NCBI RefSeq assembly: GCF_015182285.1
Contig: NZ_PRDM01000001.1
Span: forward strand, 1,717,888 to 1,781,887
Length of the DNA: 64,000 nt
From: Flavobacterium hungaricum
GTDB taxonomy: Bacteria > Bacteroidota > Bacteroidia > Flavobacteriales > Flavobacteriaceae
Reading direction: 5' to 3'
A program made the translations under genes and the position numbers. A model generated the notes under the pieces. It was not told the DNA's origin. It was given only the letters and a program-made list of their open reading frames with translations, and did not search any database. The first letter of the stretch is position 1. Every line of letters starts with the position of its first letter. This document shows, in pieces, positions 41,421-50,434 of this stretch.

Positions 41421-41462
41421 AAAAAAATCCCAATTCCAATAATAAAATTGGAATTGGGATTT
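41421..41462 (-). terminator. lon terminator built from inverted word repeats
   Basis: AAATCCCAATTCCAAT (41425-41440) and ATTGGAATTGGGATTT (41447-41462) pair over 16 bases with a six-base loop, followed on the minus strand by Ts. Words of the TTGGGAT, TTGAATT, TTGAAAT type continue to about 41480. Confidence 0.88.
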
Positions 41463-41482
41463 GAATTTTGAAATTTTAAAAG

Positions 41483-43948
41483 TTACTCTTTCTTACTTAC
41501 TAACGTCTTAGCATTTTTAACAGCCTGATCTGTTAATGCTATAGCCAAAACGTCACTCATCTCTTTTACGTAGTGAAAAGTTAAACCTTCTAAGTATTCT
41601 TGTTTTATTTCATCAATATCACTTTTATTATCGTGACACAAAATGATTTCTTTAATATTGGCTCTTTTTGCAGCCAGTATTTTCTCTTTTATTCCGCCAA
41701 CAGGAAGAACTTTACCACGCAGCGTAATTTCTCCAGTCATTGCAACGCTTTTCTTTACTTTCTTTTGTGTTAATAGAGAAACTAAAGACGTTAACATCGC
41801 AATACCAGCACTTGGCCCGTCTTTTGGAGTTGCGCCTTCTGGCACGTGCAAGTGAATATTGTATTTTTGAAAAATTTCGGTGCTTAGACCTAATTTCTTA
41901 GCATTCGCTTTAATATACTCTAAAGCAATTGTTGCCGATTCTTTCATTACAGTTCCAAGATTTCCCGTAATTGTCAAAGCTCCTTTTCCTTCTGAGATCA
42001 ATGATTCTATAAACAAAATATCACCGCCGACACTTGTCCAGGCCAAACCTGTAACTACACCAGCAACATCGTTATTTTCGTATTTATCTCTTTCCAATCT
42101 AGGAACTCCCAAAATAGCTACAATATCTTCGTCAGTAACTTTTTTATTGTACTCCTCCTCCATTGCTACAGATTTTGCAGCATTTCTGATTACTTGAGCA
42201 ATTTTAGTTTCTAGATTACGCACACCAGATTCACGTGTATAACCTTCTACGATTTTCTCCAATTGTTTTTTACCAATTGTCAAATCTTTAGACGTTAAAC
42301 CATGAGCTTCTAATTGTTTTGGAAATAGATGCCTTTTGGCAATTTCTACTTTTTCTTCGATAGTATAACCAGACATTTTGATTACTTCCATTCTATCGCG
42401 AAGAGCGGGCTGAATAGCTCCCATGTTATTTGAAGTTGCAATAAACATCACTTTAGACAAATCATAACCCATTTCTAGGAAATTATCATAAAAAGCATTG
42501 TTTTGTTCTGGATCCAGAACTTCTAACAAAGCTGACGATGGATCGCCGCTGTTACTGCTTGACAATTTGTCTATTTCGTCTAAAATAAAAACAGGGTTTG
42601 ATGTTCCAGCTTTTTTCAAACTCTGGATAATTCTTCCCGGCATTGCACCAATATAAGTTTTTCTATGACCGCGAATCTCGGCTTCGTCACGTAAACCGCC
42701 AAGAGAAATACGAACATACTCACGCCCTAAAGCTTCTGCAACAGAACGTCCGATAGAAGTTTTACCAACTCCTGGAGGCCCTGTTAAACAAATAATTGGT
42801 GATTTCATATCATTTCGCAATTTTAAAACTGCCAAATGTTCAATCATTCTTTTCTTAACTTCTTCAAGTCCGAAATGATCTTTGTCTAATATTTTTTGAG
42901 CCAGTTTTAAATCGAATTTATCTTTAGAATATTCGCCCCAAGGCAATTCTAAAAACAATTCTAAATAATTTCTTTGGATTCCGAAATCTGGCGACTGCGG
43001 ATTCATACGACGCATTTTAGACAATTCTTTTTCAAAGTGTTTCTGCGTTTTTTCGTCCCATTTTTTGGTTTTAGCTTTCAGCCCCATTTCGTCCATTTCC
43101 TCTTCCTGCGAAACGCCTCCCAATTCTTCCTGAATGGTTTTCATTTGCTGATGAAGGAAATATTCTCGCTGCTGCTGATCTAAATCAAAACGAACTTTTG
43201 ACTGAATATCATTCTTCAATTCTAATTTTTGAAGTTCAACATTCATATAACGCAACGTTTCTAAAGCTCTTTCTTTTAAACCATTTATAGATAAAAGACC
43301 TTGTTTTTCTTTTACCGATAAATTCATATTAGAAGAAACAAAATTGATTAAAAACGATTGGCTTTCAATATTTTTAATCGCAAAAGTGGCTTCAGAAGGA
43401 ATATTTGGACTTTCTTTAATAATCTGAATAGCTAATTCTTTTACAGAATCTAAAATTGCAGTGAATTCTGTATCATTTTCTTCCGGACGTTCTTCAGAAA
43501 CTTCTTTGATAGTTGCTGTCATATAAGGCTCTTCAGAAACTACTTCGTCAATTTCGAAGCGTTTTTTTCCTTGAAGAATTACTGTAACATTTCCATCAGG
43601 CATCTTTAAAACACGCAGGATTCTGGCAACAGTTCCTATTTTATGAATATCCTCTTTTGACGGATCTTCGTCTTCTTCATTAATTTGAGAAACTACACCA
43701 ATAATTTTCCCGCCAGCGTTGGCATCATTAATAAGTTTGATGGACTTGTCTCTTCCGGCAGAAATTGGAATTACAACTCCTGGAAATAAAACAGTATTTC
43801 GCAAAGGTAAAATTGGAAGCGAAACAGGAAGTTCTTCATTATTCATTTCCTCCTCGTCTTCTGGAGTTAATAGTGGAATTAATTCTGCCTCTGAATCAAA
43901 TTCCTGAAGTGACAGATTGTCAATAGTAAGTATTTTATGATTTGACAT
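41483..43948 (-). CDS. lon: ATP-dependent protease Lon
   Basis: An 821-residue Lon protease. The N-terminal substrate-binding domain starts at LPILPLRNTVLFPGVVIPIS. Walker A is GPPGVGKTSIGRSVAEALG near residue 390 and Walker B is VFILDEIDKL near 455. The protease domain has the Ser in PKDGPSAGIAMLTSL near 710 and the Lys in VLPVGGIKEKILAAKRA near 755. Lon degrades misfolded and regulatory proteins. Length is typical. It is transcribed alone in the same direction as porQ and cmk. Confidence 0.97.
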   Translation of the reverse strand: MSNHKILTIDNLSLQEFDSEAELIPLLTPEDEEEMNNEELPVSLPILPLRNTVLFPGVVIPISAGRDKSIKLINDANAGGKIIGVVSQINEEDEDPSKEDIHKIGTVARILRVLKMPDGNVTVILQGKKRFEIDEVVSEEPYMTATIKEVSEERPEENDTEFTAILDSVKELAIQIIKESPNIPSEATFAIKNIESQSFLINFVSSNMNLSVKEKQGLLSINGLKERALETLRYMNVELQKLELKNDIQSKVRFDLDQQQREYFLHQQMKTIQEELGGVSQEEEMDEMGLKAKTKKWDEKTQKHFEKELSKMRRMNPQSPDFGIQRNYLELFLELPWGEYSKDKFDLKLAQKILDKDHFGLEEVKKRMIEHLAVLKLRNDMKSPIICLTGPPGVGKTSIGRSVAEALGREYVRISLGGLRDEAEIRGHRKTYIGAMPGRIIQSLKKAGTSNPVFILDEIDKLSSSNSGDPSSALLEVLDPEQNNAFYDNFLEMGYDLSKVMFIATSNNMGAIQPALRDRMEVIKMSGYTIEEKVEIAKRHLFPKQLEAHGLTSKDLTIGKKQLEKIVEGYTRESGVRNLETKIAQVIRNAAKSVAMEEEYNKKVTDEDIVAILGVPRLERDKYENNDVAGVVTGLAWTSVGGDILFIESLISEGKGALTITGNLGTVMKESATIALEYIKANAKKLGLSTEIFQKYNIHLHVPEGATPKDGPSAGIAMLTSLVSLLTQKKVKKSVAMTGEITLRGKVLPVGGIKEKILAAKRANIKEIILCHDNKSDIDEIKQEYLEGLTFHYVKEMSDVLAIALTDQAVKNAKTLVSKKE

Positions 43949-44142
43949 AATTGTATATAAGTCGTTTTGTCATTAAAAGTGTGAAACTATCTGCAAATAT
44001 TTGTCTGAATGCCTAAATATCGATTAAGTATTCTATTTACAAGATAGGCCGTAAAAATAGACAATCATTATGCCAAAACCAAAAATAGTCTGCTTTGAAA
44101 TTTTCAATTGACATTAATATTAGGATAGAAAAGCAAAAGCAT
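43949..44142. other. Gap upstream of lon
   Basis: No reading frame, clear TAnnTTTG promoter or repeat was identified here. Confidence 0.4.
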
Positions 44143-44170
44143 AAAAAAAGCCGAAACTAATTTCGGCTTT
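44143..44170 (-). terminator. Rho-independent terminator
   Basis: AAAGCCGAAA pairs with TTTCGGCTTT around a four-base loop, followed on the minus strand by Ts. It ends the lipoprotein gene at 44197. Confidence 0.88.
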
Positions 44171-44196
44171 AAAAACAAAAAAATGGTTATTCTAGT

Positions 44197-44898
44197 TTAG
44201 TTTAATTTATATGAAACTAATTCTGAAGATGTACCAGTGTATGAAAACTTGATAATACCAACACCTTTAGCCATCCAGTACTCCGCTTCTGTTGTACCAG
44301 CAGATACTCCTTGCGCAGAAGTTTCTAGTTTGAATTTAAACTTGATAACATCTTTATAGGTAACACCTTTTATAGTAGCTGTTGCTCCTTTTTCTGTAAT
44401 AGTACCAGTATATTTTGTTGTTGTTTTAATTGCAGTTATTCCTGCGTAACTAGTTTCTTGTGAATAGCTTCCTGTCCAAGTTTTGTTTACATCTAAATTA
44501 TCTTTGAAAAATATAAAGTCATACCCAGTGATTTTGCCTGATACACCATTAACGTTAATATTAATATCGCTTAATTTGATAAGATATTCTCCATCAGTTT
44601 TTTTCAAAGATGCTGTAGCTGAACCTCCTATGTCAAGCCCGTCAGTTGGAGCTGCAAAGAATTTATCGAATTTATAATAAGTACTTTGACCGATTTTTTC
44701 TGTACCGATAATTTTCATCGTAGTTTCTGTACCGCCTTGGTTCAAAACCCATTGGTTACCAACTGCAGCCGGCCAATAATCTCCTTGAGAAGCTTCTGGA
44801 GTTTCGTTATCGCTTTCAGAATCATCACTAGAACATGATGTAAATAATGTTGTTGACACAAATAATGCAAGCAGCGCAAGACTCTTAATTTTTTTCAT
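44197..44898 (-). CDS. Lipoprotein of unknown function
   Basis: A protein of about 233 residues with a lipobox (LFVSTTLFTSC) followed by SSDDSESDNE, an acidic tether that in this phylum often marks surface lipoproteins. The mature part is beta-rich (WPAAVGNQWVLNQGG; YYKFDKFF; DVIKFKFKLETSAQG) and contains one compact domain ending WMAKGVGIIKFSYTGTS. No family was named. The ATG at 44898 is chosen because it starts the signal peptide. It is divergent from the ECF sigma operon. Confidence 0.75.
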   Translation of the reverse strand: MKKIKSLALLALFVSTTLFTSCSSDDSESDNETPEASQGDYWPAAVGNQWVLNQGGTETTMKIIGTEKIGQSTYYKFDKFFAAPTDGLDIGGSATASLKKTDGEYLIKLSDININVNGVSGKITGYDFIFFKDNLDVNKTWTGSYSQETSYAGITAIKTTTKYTGTITEKGATATIKGVTYKDVIKFKFKLETSAQGVSAGTTEAEYWMAKGVGIIKFSYTGTSSELVSYKLN

Positions 44899-45021
44899 AG
44901 TTTTATTTTTTTTTAAATGGTGATGGTAAATAATTTTTGGTAAAAGTATACGAATCATTTCGTGCTTCCTTACGGCATTACGTAAAAGCTAAAAAAAAAT
45001 TAAAATTATTTTTATAAAACT

Positions 45022-45046
45022 GTAACATATCAAAATTTATCAAGTC
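45022..45046 (+). promoter_or_regulatory. Possible ECF-type promoter
   Basis: GTAAC (45022-45026), a 17-base spacer and GTC (45044-45046) resemble ECF sigma promoters (GxAAC and CGTC). It lies 24 bases before the TTG start of the ECF sigma gene, which would fit self-activation. The elements are short, so the call is weak. Confidence 0.35.
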
Positions 45047-45070
45047 CTTAATAAAAAACCAAAACATTAC

Positions 45071-45625
45071 TTGAGCATAACCAATCAAAATATCGAAGAA
45101 CTAATTGCGCTTTGTAAAGATAATAATCAAAAAGCGCAGTTTGAAATATACAATCGCTATAGCAGGGCGATGTATAATGTTGCGTATCGTATTGTAAAAG
45201 ACGAACATTTTGCACAGGACGTCATGCAGGAAGGATTCTTGAAAGCTTTTACAAAAATTAACGATTATAAACAGGAAGTAGCTTTTGGAGCTTGGCTGAA
45301 AAAGATCATTGTGAATTACAGCATTGATTTTTATAAAAAAAACAATTCATTTCTGGTTGAAGATCTAAGCAAATCGCTTTATAAAATTGAAGAAGATGAC
45401 AGCTTTTTTTCTGAGAAAATCGATTTGAATTCGCTCAAAGTAAAACAGGTTTTGGATACCATTTTAGGCCTTAAAGATAATTATCGAATGGTATTGACGC
45501 TTTTTTTTATTGAAGGTTACGATCAGGAAGAAATCTGCGAAATTTTAAAAATCAGCTACGCCAACTGCCGTACCACATTAAGCAGAGCAAGAGAAAGTTT
45601 AAGAAAAAAATTAGAGGAAATATGA
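45071..45625 (+). CDS. ECF-type RNA polymerase sigma factor, TTG start
   Basis: A 184-residue sigma-70 family protein of the ECF group. Region 2 is visible in YRIVKDEHFAQDVMQEGFLK near residue 40 and the FGAWLKKIIVNYSIDFY block; region 4 is the C-terminal helix-turn-helix GYDQEEICEILKISYANCRT near 150. Regions 1.1 and 3 are absent. No ATG lies in frame before residue 34, so the TTG at 45071 is the probable start; a later ATG would cut into region 2. The next gene overlaps by four bases and probably encodes the anti-sigma. Confidence 0.88.
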   Translation: MSITNQNIEELIALCKDNNQKAQFEIYNRYSRAMYNVAYRIVKDEHFAQDVMQEGFLKAFTKINDYKQEVAFGAWLKKIIVNYSIDFYKKNNSFLVEDLSKSLYKIEEDDSFFSEKIDLNSLKVKQVLDTILGLKDNYRMVLTLFFIEGYDQEEICEILKISYANCRTTLSRARESLRKKLEEI

Positions 45626-46155
45626 AAAAGGAGAATGACAATTTAGAGCAATTATTCGAAAAATTTGAAAATCAATGGGACCTACAGGAATTAAATCCTG
45701 ACCATCAAATGGATTTTCTGCAAAAATTAAATAAAAAACAGCCTAAGAAAAAATATTGGTTTGTAACTGCCATTGCAGCATCAATTGTTCTGATGCTCGG
45801 AGTTTCTATCTTTTATAAAATTGACAAACCAAAAGAATTCAAATTTGCTTCTAAAGAAACCAAAAGAACCGATTCGATTTTCAATATTTTGATCGATAAT
45901 GAACTTGTTAAGCTAAAAGAAAAAAGCTCTCCAGAAAATGAACAGATCATTAATGATGCCTTAAAACAAATGAAAGTTTTTGATGCGGATTATCAAAAAA
46001 TCATTAATGAACTGCAAAAAAACGGAGAAAACAAACAAATTATTTATGCAATGATCAGCAATCTTCAGACCCGTATTTCATTTTTACAAACGGTTTTGAA
46101 GCGAATTGAAGAAAACGAAAATTTTAAAAACAACAGCGATGAAAAAACATTATAA
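45622..46155 (+). CDS. Probable anti-sigma factor, single-pass membrane protein
   Basis: A 177-residue protein with about 45 cytoplasmic residues (LEQLFEKFENQWDLQELNP), one helix near 46-64 (YWFVTAIAASIVLMLGVSIF) and a helical periplasmic part. It overlaps the sigma gene by ATGA. The position and topology are those of anti-sigma factors, but no zinc-binding anti-sigma motif is visible, so the role is inferred from context. Confidence 0.65.
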   Translation: MKKENDNLEQLFEKFENQWDLQELNPDHQMDFLQKLNKKQPKKKYWFVTAIAASIVLMLGVSIFYKIDKPKEFKFASKETKRTDSIFNILIDNELVKLKEKSSPENEQIINDALKQMKVFDADYQKIINELQKNGENKQIIYAMISNLQTRISFLQTVLKRIEENENFKNNSDEKTL

Positions 46156-47197
46156 TCTTCTTATTTTATTCCTACTAATTCCTTTTTTAGGATTAGCAAA
46201 TGATGACAATTACATTTCTAAACAAAAAAATATTAAAAAAACCTATATCGTAAATTCTAATGCGGGAATTGACATTGACAACCGTTACGGCAATATCACG
46301 GTCACTACTTGGGACGAAGATAAAATTGATCTTGATATCACGATAAAAGTGACAGGACCAAATGAAAATTGGGTAAACGAAAAACTAAACAGTATTGAGG
46401 TAGATATTACCGCCTTAAAAAGTATGGTTACTGCGGTTACTACTATTGGAAGTTCTTATCTAAAAAGTAAAGGCAGTAATAACAGCTTTGAAATTAATTA
46501 TGTCATTAAAATTCCGAAAAACGGCGGCGCAAAACTTTTCAATAAATATGGAAACATTACGACTCAAAATCTGGAAGCTCCAATTAATTTAAGCTGCAAA
46601 TACGGAAAGATCAATTTAGGAAGATTAAACGGCGCTAATAATCAAATCGAAATCGCTTATTGTCAAAATTCTGCTATTGATTATATCAAAAGCGGCAATG
46701 TGCACGCACGTTATTCTGGGCTTAAAATCAATGAGTCGGGAAACTTAAATTTAGATACCAATTATACCGATTTGAATCTTAACGAAGGAGGAAATATCAG
46801 ATATGAATGCAATTATGGAAATTTTAAATATCAAAAAATAAATTCACTTTCGGGATCAGGAAATTATATTACGGTTGCTGTCGAAAATGTTTCAGATAAT
46901 ATTAATGTAGATACTAATTATAGTAAAATAAGCGTGGCAAATCTGTCGCAAAAGGCTGGAAATGTAAGTATAAACTCTGGTTACACTGATGTTTATCTTG
47001 GGTATGATGCCAATTATGCTTTTGATTTTGATATTTCGGTTAAATATTCTGGAATAAAGCACGACAATTCACTTGATATTTCTACTTCTGAAACCAAAAA
47101 TACTTCAAAGAAAATCAGCGGTTTTTACAAGAAAAAAGGTAAAAATAAAGTCAATATTACTGCTACTTACGGCAATGTCACATTGGCAAAAAAATAA
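46139..47197 (+). CDS. Exported DUF4097-like beta-repeat protein
   Basis: A protein of about 352 residues with a signal peptide (LLILFLLIPFLGLAND). The body has repeated strands of the DUF4097/adhesin-like type: GIDIDNRYGNITVTTWDED, LFNKYGNITTQNLEAP, CKYGKINLGRLNG and INSGYTDVYLGYDANY, which would stack as a right-handed beta structure. It starts inside the last 17 bases of the anti-sigma gene. The role is probably envelope-related and controlled by the sigma factor; nothing more can be read. Confidence 0.75.
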   Translation: MKKHYNLLILFLLIPFLGLANDDNYISKQKNIKKTYIVNSNAGIDIDNRYGNITVTTWDEDKIDLDITIKVTGPNENWVNEKLNSIEVDITALKSMVTAVTTIGSSYLKSKGSNNSFEINYVIKIPKNGGAKLFNKYGNITTQNLEAPINLSCKYGKINLGRLNGANNQIEIAYCQNSAIDYIKSGNVHARYSGLKINESGNLNLDTNYTDLNLNEGGNIRYECNYGNFKYQKINSLSGSGNYITVAVENVSDNINVDTNYSKISVANLSQKAGNVSINSGYTDVYLGYDANYAFDFDISVKYSGIKHDNSLDISTSETKNTSKKISGFYKKKGKNKVNITATYGNVTLAKK

Positions 47198-47230
47198 GCA
47201 AATCATCTATAACAATCAAAAAATCAAACA

Positions 47231-47959
47231 ATGAAAAAATCAATCTTACTGTTAGTCATAAGCGTATTTTCTATCACCAGCTCTATAAATGCGCAGGAAA
47301 AAAACAAATTAAATGGAAACGGAAACGTTGTATCAGAAACCCGGACAACTTCGGATTATGACGGAATTAAAATCGCAGGTTCTTTTGATGTGGATTTGGT
47401 TTCTGGAAAAGAAGGGAAAATTATCCTTAAAGGAGAAGAAAATTTATTAAGTGCTATTAAAGTGGAAGTTGAAGATAATTCGCTGAAAATTTACGTTACC
47501 AACAACACCCAAATTCGACCAAGCAGCGGGAAGAAAATTCAAATCACAGTTCCTTTCCAAAAAATATCTTCAATAGCCTTAGCAGGATCTGGAAATATTG
47601 AATCCAAAGATGTTATTAAAACAGATAACTTTTCGGTAAAACTGGCGAGTTCAGGAAGTTTTTCACTGCCTGTTGATACTAAAAGTTTAGAATTAAATGT
47701 CAGCGGTTCTGGAAACATCCATTTAAAAGGAAAAACAGATCATTTTACAACAAACCTTTCAGGTTCTGGAGATATTGACGCTTCTGATTTAAAATCAAAA
47801 ATTGTTGAAGCAAGAGTGGCCGGTTCTGGAAATAGTAAAGTTAATTGTAACGAAAGTTTAACAGCCAGAGTTTCTGGTTCTGGAAATATTAAATATGCAG
47901 GAAATCCAGAGAAAAAAGATGTAAAAGTTTCTGGATCGGGAACAATCTCTAAAGTTTAA
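47231..47959 (+). CDS. Head GIN domain protein (DUF2807)
   Basis: A 242-residue exported protein (signal peptide ending SSINAQ) with the DUF2807 head GIN domain. The GSGNI-type repeat occurs repeatedly (LAGSGNIESKD, VSGSGNIHLKG, LSGSGDIDASD, VAGSGNSKVN, VSGSGNIKYAG), each ending a strand of a stacked beta structure. Such proteins are common partners of ECF sigma operons in this phylum. It is the last gene of the operon. Confidence 0.88.
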   Translation: MKKSILLLVISVFSITSSINAQEKNKLNGNGNVVSETRTTSDYDGIKIAGSFDVDLVSGKEGKIILKGEENLLSAIKVEVEDNSLKIYVTNNTQIRPSSGKKIQITVPFQKISSIALAGSGNIESKDVIKTDNFSVKLASSGSFSLPVDTKSLELNVSGSGNIHLKGKTDHFTTNLSGSGDIDASDLKSKIVEARVAGSGNSKVNCNESLTARVSGSGNIKYAGNPEKKDVKVSGSGTISKV

Positions 47960-48040
47960 TTATTGAAAATAAAAATCACGAATTACATAAAACTATCATC
48001 AATCAAATAATTTCTTGCAATTCGTGATTTGGTTATTAAT

Positions 48041-48072
48041 AAAGACGTTTCGTCAATTCGGAACGTCTTTTT
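48041..48072 (+). terminator. Terminator of the ECF operon
   Basis: AAGACGTT and AACGTCTT pair around an 11-base interior and are followed by Ts. The right arm lies inside the last codons of the convergent MFS gene. Just upstream, AATCACGAATT (about 47975) and AATTCGTGATT (about 48020) form a second inverted pair. Confidence 0.7.
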
Positions 48073-49378
48073 TATGTACTCTTCTCAAAAGAAATATCGC
48101 AGTAATAAAAAATATTCCTAAAATTACAATCGCTGCACGCGGGCTTCCGGTAATTTGATCAATAATTCCGTAAACACACATTCCGATCACAATTCCAACT
48201 TTTTCTGCAACGTCATAAAAACTAAAGAATGACGCCGTATCTTCTGTTTCTGGCAATAATTTTGAATAAGTAGATCTTGATAATGCCTGAATTCCTCCCA
48301 TAACAAAACCTGCGACAGTTGCCATGACATAAAAATGAATTGGAAGGGTGATAAAAAAAGCTAAGGCACAAAATACCGCCCATATACCATTTATAAAAAT
48401 TAATGTGGGCACATTTCCAAATTTCTCAGAAGCTCTGGATGTTAAAACAGCTCCAACAACTGCTACTAGTTGAATTATTAAAATACAAATAATAAGTCCA
48501 ATTGTACTTTCTTCTTTTGAAGACCACTGGATTTCCTGCGCTCCAAAATACGTTGCGACTAACATAACTGTTTGTACTGCCATGCTCGAAACAAAAAATC
48601 CTCCTAAATAACGTTTTAACGGCACAATATTCTGCAATGTCGCCCAAACTTTCTTAAGTTCTTTAAAACCGTTAAACACAACGTTTTTGGTTAACTTCTG
48701 CCCTGTTTCTTTGCTTCCTTTTGGAAGATAATAATACGTGTATTGACTAAATAAAATCCACCAGACGCCGACCATTACAAAAGAATAACGCATGGCTTTC
48801 ATTGCTGCTTCTCCCTCGGTACCAGAAATTCCAAAAATTTTCGGCTTCATTATCATCGCTAAATTGATGATCAATAAAATTACGCTTCCGATATATCCTA
48901 ACGAATATCCTTTGGCACTAATTCTATCTTGTTGCTCTTCAAAAGCAATATCGGGAAGATAAGAGTTATAGAATACCAAACTGCCCCAATACCCAAGCAA
49001 TCCTAAAAAATATAAAAATAAACCAACATAAATATTTTCAAGATTGAACCAATATAATCCCATACAGGATAAAGCTCCAACGTAACAGAAAAATTTCATG
49101 AACGATTTTTTATTCCCAACGTAATCGGCAATTCCAGATAATAATGGAGAAATAAAAGAAACAACCATAAAAGCAAAAGCAGTAATAAAACTAATTAATG
49201 CAGAATTTTTAAGATGCAGTCCAAAAACATCAATATAATGATCACGGTCAGAAAATAAAGCCTCGTAAAAAATTGGAAAAACTGCCGAAGCAATCGTAAG
49301 AGTATAAACTGAATTGGCCCAATCGTAAAATGCCCAGGCATTCAGAAGTTTTTTATCTCCTTTTTGTAGGTGTTTCAT
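48053..49378 (-). CDS. MFS transporter of the Atg22/UMF1 type
   Basis: A 441-residue membrane protein with about 12 hydrophobic segments. LLNAWAFYDWANSVYTLTIA at the N-terminus and YWGSLVFYNSYLPDIAFEEQ near residue 130 are hallmarks of the UMF1/Atg22-like family, whose yeast member exports amino acids from the vacuole. GYSLGYIGSVILLIINLAM and GGIQALSRSTYSKLLPETED are also conserved. The bacterial substrate is unknown. Confidence 0.88.
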   Translation of the reverse strand: MKHLQKGDKKLLNAWAFYDWANSVYTLTIASAVFPIFYEALFSDRDHYIDVFGLHLKNSALISFITAFAFMVVSFISPLLSGIADYVGNKKSFMKFFCYVGALSCMGLYWFNLENIYVGLFLYFLGLLGYWGSLVFYNSYLPDIAFEEQQDRISAKGYSLGYIGSVILLIINLAMIMKPKIFGISGTEGEAAMKAMRYSFVMVGVWWILFSQYTYYYLPKGSKETGQKLTKNVVFNGFKELKKVWATLQNIVPLKRYLGGFFVSSMAVQTVMLVATYFGAQEIQWSSKEESTIGLIICILIIQLVAVVGAVLTSRASEKFGNVPTLIFINGIWAVFCALAFFITLPIHFYVMATVAGFVMGGIQALSRSTYSKLLPETEDTASFFSFYDVAEKVGIVIGMCVYGIIDQITGSPRAAIVILGIFFITAIFLLRRVHKKDVPN

Positions 49379-49492
49379 ATTCTATTTTAGTTAAGAAGCT
49401 ACGAATGTATTTATTTTTTTGGATAATTAAATTACTTTTAGATAAATCGTTTATTAAAAAATCTTAAATAATATCTAAAGCCAGCCTATAAA

Positions 49493-49520
49493 AAAAGCTA
49501 TTCAGGTAAGAATAGCTTTT
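49493..49520 (-). terminator. Rho-independent terminator
   Basis: AAAAGCTATTC pairs with GAATAGCTTTT around a six-base loop, with Ts following on the minus strand. It ends the M48 protease gene. Confidence 0.88.
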
Positions 49521-49539
49521 GTATTTTTAAGTTTCTGTT

Positions 49540-50349
49540 TTATTTGATAACGCCAACTTTTAAAGCGGTTGCTTTTGCTTCTGGAATTAAAGCTTTTAAG
49601 TTTGCAATCCTTGTGGCATCAGAAGGGTGTGTACTCATAAACTCTGGGGTACTAGAGCCTCCTGATTTTGCAGCCATTCTGCTCCAAAAAGAAATAGCTT
49701 CATCTGTATTGTAGCCTGCAATTGCCATTAAAGTTAAGCCGATTTTATCTGCTTCACTTTCATTACTTCTGCTAAACGGCAGCATCACTCCTACTTCTGT
49801 TCCCATTCCGTATGCTTGAGAAAATATAGCTTGTGTTGTTGCAGATTTACTGCTGGTTGCAGCATCTAATACGGCTCCTCCAATTTGTTGCAGCTGTGCA
49901 GCACTCATTCTTTGTGCTCCATGATTTGCCAACGCGTGAGAAACCTCATGTCCCATAACTGTTGCTAAGCCGGCTTCGTCTTGAGTAATTGGCAAAATTC
50001 CAGAGTAAACTACAATTTTTCCACCAGGAAGACACCAAGCATTCACTTCTTTATTATCAACTAATTTATATTCCCAGCGATAATCTTTTAAATATTGAGA
50101 CTGACCCAAAAAAGTTAAGTATTTTTCTGCCGCCGCCTTTATCTTTAAACCGACCTGTTCTACTCTTTTTGCATCTGCAGTTCCTGTAATAACTTTGTTT
50201 TCAGACAAAAATGTACTGTATTGCTGAAAAGAGGTTGGAAATAATTCACTGTTTGAAACAAAATTCAAGTTCTGTTTTCCTGTAATTGGATTCGTTGCAC
50301 AGGCTAAAACAAGACTACTGAAAATCCCTAAAAACAAATATTTTTTCAT
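49540..50349 (-). CDS. M48 family metalloprotease lipoprotein
   Basis: A 269-residue lipoprotein (lipobox GIFSSLVLAC with Cys17). The zinc site HEVSH lies near residue 138 in VMGHEVSHALANHGAQRMSA, with the third ligand Glu in NESEADKIGLTLMAIAGY near 205. NAWCLPGGKIVVYSGIL near 108 is typical of the LoiP/BepA-like periplasmic group that helps quality control of outer-membrane proteins. It is a single gene. Confidence 0.9.
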   Translation of the reverse strand: MKKYLFLGIFSSLVLACATNPITGKQNLNFVSNSELFPTSFQQYSTFLSENKVITGTADAKRVEQVGLKIKAAAEKYLTFLGQSQYLKDYRWEYKLVDNKEVNAWCLPGGKIVVYSGILPITQDEAGLATVMGHEVSHALANHGAQRMSAAQLQQIGGAVLDAATSSKSATTQAIFSQAYGMGTEVGVMLPFSRSNESEADKIGLTLMAIAGYNTDEAISFWSRMAAKSGGSSTPEFMSTHPSDATRIANLKALIPEAKATALKVGVIK

Positions 50350-50434
50350 AATTAAGCTGTTTTATAAAAACAAAAATACAATTATAAATGAATTTTCAAC
50401 TTATACAATTTGTCAAAAAAGTATCAGAATTAGA

